Source: Betaproteobacteria bacterium (GTDB taxonomy: Bacteria; Pseudomonadota; Gammaproteobacteria; Burkholderiales; SG8-39). Taken from it: a stretch of 17,465 bases of DNA. The notes beneath the pieces were generated by a model. It saw nothing but the letters and a program-made list of their open reading frames with translations, had not been told where the DNA came from and searched no databases. The position numbers and the translations under genes are program-made. The stretch lies in the NCBI GenBank assembly GCA_012274205.1, contig JAAOZY010000090.1, positions 1 to 17,465 of the forward strand, in the 5' to 3' direction. Positions 14,187 to 17,465 of the stretch are shown here, piece by piece. Position 1 is the first letter of the stretch; every line of letters starts with the position of its first letter.

Positions 14187-15373
14187 GGCTTGACCGTCAT
14201 TGTCTCAAGCTGGCGCTCGGCCTGCCTGCGCGCGGCCGCGTCGGCGCCGAGCACGTCATCCAGGCTTGCCAGCTGGTGCGGGGGCAACGCGTCCATTACC
14301 GCCTCGATCACCGCGGTGATCGCAAGGAATGGCAGGCGCCCCTGCAGAAACGCAGCTACCGCAATTTCGTTCGCTGCGTTCAGCGTTGCGGGGCTCGTGC
14401 CGCCTTCCCTCAGCGCGCGATAGCCCAGGCGCAGCGCCGGAAAGCGCGTGAAGTCCGGCGCCGTGAAATCGAGCCGGCCGATGCGGAACAGGTCGAGCGC
14501 GCCGACGCCCGCCTCTATCCGCTCGGGATACGCCAGTGCATGCGCGATCGGCGTGCGCATGTCCGGATTGCCCAACTGCGCGATGACCGAGCCGTCGGCG
14601 TACTCCACCATCGAATGCACGACGCTCTGCGGATGCACCACCACCTCGATCTGCTCCGGCGCGGCGCCGAACAACCAGTGCGCCTCGATGATCTCGAGCG
14701 CCTTGTTCATCATGGTTGCCGAGTCAACCGATATCTTTCGCCCCATGGTCCAGTTCGGGTGGGCGCAGGCTTCGTCCGGGGTCACGTGACGCAGGCGCTC
14801 CAGCGCCACATCGCGGAACGGTCCGCCGGAAGCGGTCAGCAGCACGCGCCGCACGCCGTGGCCGCGCAAGTCGCCCGCGAACGAATCGGGCAGGCACTGG
14901 AATACGGCGTTGTGCTCGCTGTCTATGGGCAGCAGCGTCGCATGATGCGTGCGCACGGCTTCCATGAATATCGGTCCCGCCATGACCAGGGCTTCTTTGT
15001 TCGCAAGCAGCAGCTTCTTGCCGGCGCGCGCTGCCGCCAGCGTCGGAACGAGGCCGGCGGCGCCGACGATGGCCGCCATGACGCAATCGGTCTGTGCGTG
15101 GGCCGCAATGTGCTCCAGGCCCTGCTGCCCGACCAGGACTTCGGTAAGGCCCGGAGCGAGGCGCCGTGCGAGCGTGTCGGCCTGCGCGGCCTGCGCCACT
15201 ACCGCGTAGCGCGGTCGATGGCGCAGGCACAGCTGCGCCAATTCGTCCATGCGCTCATTCGCGCTGAGGGCGAAGATGCGAAAACGTTGCGGATGGCGCG
15301 CGGCGACATCCAGGGTGTTGAGGCCGATGGATCCGGTCGCCCCGAGAACGCACAGGTTCTGTGCTGCACTCAT
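14183..15373 (-). CDS. dxr: 1-deoxy-D-xylulose 5-phosphate reductoisomerase
   Basis: Converts DXP to MEP with NADPH, the committed step of the non-mevalonate isoprenoid pathway and the target of fosmidomycin. The protein has 396 residues. The Rossmann motif LGATGSIG is at 10-17, LLLANKEALVMAG at 121-133 and the metal site IDSEHNA at 150-156 (D151, E153). SGGPFRD (182-188), the loop HPNWTMGRKISVDSATMMNK (205-224) and E229 complete the active site. The start ATG at 15371-15373 overlaps the cdsA stop as ATGA, and its own stop overlaps the rseP start in the same way. It supplies precursors for the undecaprenyl chain made by uppS in the same operon. It lies after cdsA, not before uppS as in E. coli. 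Confidence 0.98.
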   Translation of the reverse strand: MSAAQNLCVLGATGSIGLNTLDVAARHPQRFRIFALSANERMDELAQLCLRHRPRYAVVAQAAQADTLARRLAPGLTEVLVGQQGLEHIAAHAQTDCVMAAIVGAAGLVPTLAAARAGKKLLLANKEALVMAGPIFMEAVRTHHATLLPIDSEHNAVFQCLPDSFAGDLRGHGVRRVLLTASGGPFRDVALERLRHVTPDEACAHPNWTMGRKISVDSATMMNKALEIIEAHWLFGAAPEQIEVVVHPQSVVHSMVEYADGSVIAQLGNPDMRTPIAHALAYPERIEAGVGALDLFRIGRLDFTAPDFTRFPALRLGYRALREGGTSPATLNAANEIAVAAFLQGRLPFLAITAVIEAVMDALPPHQLASLDDVLGADAAARRQAERQLETMTVKP

Positions 15374-16191
15374 TTCAGATAGACCAGCGCAGCCAGCGGC
15401 AGCACCGCAGTAAGCGCGTCGATGCGGTCGAGCACGCCGCCGTGTCCGGGCAGCAGGCTGCCGCTATCCTTCACCGCGGCCCTGCGCTTTACTGCAGATT
15501 CGAGCAAGTCGCCGTAAATCCCGGCCGCGGCGAGCAGCCACAGGAACAGAAGCAAGCCGCAAGCGCCGAATCGAATGGACTGCAGCACTGGCGGAAAATA
15601 GGCCTCCCAAGCGTAGCTCCACAGCAGTCCATAGGCGCTCACCGCGAGCATCGCGCCGGCGACGCCTTCCCAGGTTTTGCCCGGGCTGATTGACGGCGCG
15701 AGCTTGTGCCGGCCAAAGCGGCGGCCGGCAAAATAGGCGGCGGTGTCCGAAATCCACGCGACCGCCATCAGCAGCAACAGCAGCTCCGGACTCCGGCCGC
15801 GCAGTTCAACCAGCGCGAGCCAGGTAGGCACCAGCAGCACGATGCCGGTCAGCGCAGCCAGCCAGCGCGAGTGCGGCAACCACGAGCGCCACAGCCACAG
15901 CGGCACGACGATGACCCAGAATGCGCCTGCGCCGATGTAGGCGGCGTGCTGAAATAACGCTCGATCGCCGTCATGCGCCAGCAGATACAGCGATGCGCCG
16001 GCGGCGGCGACGAGGACGACGTACAGGCCGCAGGCGGTGTGCCTGAATTTGATCAGCCGACCCCACTCCCACGCAGCCGGGACCATCAGCAGCCCCGCAA
16101 ATACGGCCCAGGCGCGCTGCGGCAGGCCGAACAGGGCAGACAGGAACAGCACCAGCAGCACCAGCGCCGTAATTACCCGCGTCCTGAGCAT
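15370..16191 (-). CDS. cdsA: Phosphatidate cytidylyltransferase
   Basis: Makes CDP-diacylglycerol from phosphatidate and CTP at the inner membrane, the precursor of all phospholipids. The protein has 273 residues and is strongly hydrophobic, with about seven or eight predicted membrane segments. The family signature lies at 232-258, with SAVKRRAAVKD, then PGHGG (248-252) and DRID (255-258). ISDTAAYFAGRRFGRHKLAPSISPGKTWEG (147-176) is also diagnostic. The start ATG is at 16189-16191, 28 nt after uppS; its ribosome-binding site is weak. It overlaps dxr by four bases (ATGA), so dxr translation is probably coupled to it. Confidence 0.97.
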   Translation of the reverse strand: MLRTRVITALVLLVLFLSALFGLPQRAWAVFAGLLMVPAAWEWGRLIKFRHTACGLYVVLVAAAGASLYLLAHDGDRALFQHAAYIGAGAFWVIVVPLWLWRSWLPHSRWLAALTGIVLLVPTWLALVELRGRSPELLLLLMAVAWISDTAAYFAGRRFGRHKLAPSISPGKTWEGVAGAMLAVSAYGLLWSYAWEAYFPPVLQSIRFGACGLLLFLWLLAAAGIYGDLLESAVKRRAAVKDSGSLLPGHGGVLDRIDALTAVLPLAALVYLK

Positions 16192-16219
16192 CGCTCAATG
16201 CCCCCGACTGGCAGGCACT

Positions 16220-17005
16220 TCAGGCCAGCTCCGTCTTCGAGGCGGGGCTGCCCGCTGCGGATTCGAGCTGCTCGCTGGTGCGGCCGAAGCGGCGCTCGCG
16301 CCGCTGGTAGGAAGCGATTGCCAGATCCAGTGCCGCGGAGTCGAAGTCGGGCCAGAGCGTATCGGTGAAATAGAACTCGCTGTAGGCGAGCTGCCACAGC
16401 AGGAAATTGCTGATGCGCTGCTCGCCGCCGGTGCGGATGAACAGGTCGGGTTCGGGCGCGTAGGCCATCGCGAGGCAGCTTGCGAGCTCTTCTTCGGTGA
16501 ATGCGCCGCGCTGCTCCGGCCTGGACACGACCAGGCGCCGCATCGCCTGCAGCAGATCCCAGCGGCCGCCGTAGTTGGCGGCGATGGTGAGCGTCATCTT
16601 GGTATTGGTTGCCGTGAGCCTTTCGGCGCGCTCGACCAGGTCGGTGACCTTCTTGCCGAAAGGCTCAAGCTCGCCGACCACGCGCAGGCGCACGCCATTG
16701 CGGTGCAGCTTTTCCGCCTCCCGCTCCAGCGCCATGATGAACAGGCCTTTCAACATCGACACTTCTTCCGCCGGCCGGCGCCAGTTCTCGGAACTGAAGG
16801 CAAACAGCGTCAGGTACTCGACCCCGCGCGCAACGCAGGCCTTGACCGCTTCGCGCACGATCTCCACGCCGCGTTTGTGGCCGGCCGCGCGCGGCAGCAT
16901 GCGCTGCTTGGCCCAGCGTCCATTGCCGTCCATGATGATGGCGATGTGGCGCGGAATCGCCGGTGCCTGCGGGATATCGCGCGTCGAGCTCGGAAATTTA
17001 GGCAT
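16220..17005 (-). CDS. uppS: Undecaprenyl diphosphate synthase
   Basis: Adds eight cis isoprene units to farnesyl diphosphate to make the C55 lipid carrier for peptidoglycan and O-antigen. The protein has 261 residues. The family motif HIAIIMDGNGRWA (20-32) includes the catalytic D26, and GHKRG (42-46) binds diphosphate. FAFSSENW (68-75) and the C-terminal signature RTGGEQRISNFLLWQLAYSE (191-210) complete the cis-prenyltransferase pattern. The start ATG at 17003-17005 lies 28 nt after frr. The C-terminal tail beyond about residue 240 (QLESAAGSPASKTELA) is low in structure and variable in the family. Confidence 0.97.
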   Translation of the reverse strand: MPKFPSSTRDIPQAPAIPRHIAIIMDGNGRWAKQRMLPRAAGHKRGVEIVREAVKACVARGVEYLTLFAFSSENWRRPAEEVSMLKGLFIMALEREAEKLHRNGVRLRVVGELEPFGKKVTDLVERAERLTATNTKMTLTIAANYGGRWDLLQAMRRLVVSRPEQRGAFTEEELASCLAMAYAPEPDLFIRTGGEQRISNFLLWQLAYSEFYFTDTLWPDFDSAALDLAIASYQRRERRFGRTSEQLESAAGSPASKTELA

Positions 17006-17033
17006 GAAGGGTGCCGGTGTCGTCGTGCGCGGA

Positions 17034-17465
17034 TCAGACCGCCATCAGGTCGGCTTCTTTCGCCGCCAGCAGCTTGTCGATCTCGGCAATGAACCGGTCG
17101 GTGAGCTTTTGGACTTCGTCCTGCGCCCGGCGCTCGTCGTCTTCGGAGACCTCTTTCTGCTTCAGCAGTTCCTTGAGGTGATGGTTGGCGTCGCGCCGCA
17201 GATTTCTCACCGCGACCTTGGCGTTCTCGGCTTCCCCCCTGACCACCTTGATCAGCTCGCGCCGGCGTTCCTCGGTCAGCGGCGGCATCGGTACCCGGAT
17301 GACATCGCCCTGCGATGCGGGATTCAGCCCCAGATCGGAATCGCGGATCGCCTTCTCGATGACGCTGCCCATTTTCTTTTCCCACGGGGCAATGCCGAGG
17401 GTGCGCGCATCGAGCAGGGTCAGGTTGGCGACCTGGTTGAGGGGCATCTGCGTACCGTAGTAGTC
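17034..17465 (-). CDS. frr: Ribosome recycling factor, C-terminal part (5' end outside window)
   Basis: Splits post-termination ribosomes together with EF-G. The window holds the last 143 codons plus the stop; about 42 N-terminal residues lie beyond position 17465. The reading enters as DYYGTQMPLNQVANLTL, which corresponds to the internal VEYYGTPTPL segment of E. coli RRF. The Met at 17445-17447 is therefore internal, not the start. SDLGLNP, IRVPMPPLTEERRRELIKV and RGEAENAKVAVRNLRRDAN are all family-specific, and the end KEADLMAV matches the family. It precedes uppS by 28 nt. In most proteobacteria pyrH lies upstream. Confidence 0.96.
   Translation of the reverse strand, partial: DYYGTQMPLNQVANLTLLDARTLGIAPWEKKMGSVIEKAIRDSDLGLNPASQGDVIRVPMPPLTEERRRELIKVVRGEAENAKVAVRNLRRDANHHLKELLKQKEVSEDDERRAQDEVQKLTDRFIAEIDKLLAAKEADLMAV

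Noticed and set aside
13074..17092. Long plus-strand open frames (13074-14423, 14168-15382, 16037-17092) opposite rseP, dxr and cdsA/uppS.
   Set aside because: Same reason: codon-bias shadows of confirmed minus-strand genes.
1..17465. Mobile elements, CRISPR arrays, tRNA/rRNA, ssrA, riboswitches, phage or defence genes.
   Set aside because: Almost all bases are in well-recognised housekeeping genes; the few gaps (at most about 161 bp) show no direct repeats, cloverleaf or inverted terminal repeats.

Overview
This 17.5 kb, high-GC window carries chromosomal housekeeping genes from a Gram-negative proteobacterium, most likely a betaproteobacterium. The indications are protein-level resemblance throughout, the gene order frr-uppS-cdsA-dxr-rseP-bamA (E. 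coli has frr-dxr-uppS-cdsA), guaB-guaA followed by tadA, and a DUF4124 envelope protein beside rnfH/ratA/smpB. Lipid A and BAM genes show that the cell has an LPS outer membrane. I cannot name a genus from the sequence alone.

Left block (1-3391, minus strand): guaB and guaA encode the two GMP-specific steps of purine synthesis. They share a clear sigma70 promoter upstream of guaB (TATAAT, 3364-3369). A strong hairpin lies in the 90-nt gap between them. tadA (tRNA adenosine deaminase) follows guaA and is cut off by the window start.

Middle block (3437-5207): a plus-strand DUF4124 secreted protein has its own promoter and faces guaB head to head. It ends 3 nt from rnfH, tail to tail. ratA-rnfH (minus) is divergent from smpB (plus), and the two sides share a 51-bp start region.

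Right block (5216-17465, minus strand): this is one very compact envelope operon, read from right to left as frr (partial), uppS, cdsA, dxr, rseP, bamA, skp/ompH, lpxD, fabZ, lpxA, lpxB, rnhB and a SpoU/TrmH-family RNA methyltransferase. It links isoprenoid supply (dxr), undecaprenyl carrier (uppS), phospholipid precursor (cdsA), sigma-E site-2 proteolysis (rseP), outer-membrane protein assembly (bamA, skp) and lipid A synthesis (lpxD, fabZ, lpxA, lpxB). Gaps are 0-28 nt, and several stop/start codons overlap (ATGA, TTGA, TAATG).

I see no mobile element, CRISPR array, tRNA/rRNA gene, phage gene or defence system, and no non-genic stretch longer than about 165 bp. No new system is evident. The points worth checking are small: an apparent zinc-ligand loss in tadA at the very window edge, a hairpin with its T-tract facing against guaBA, a bulky residue at the LpxA acyl-chain ruler position, TTG starts in skp and fabZ, and the uncharacterised DUF4124/rnfH/ratA neighbourhood.
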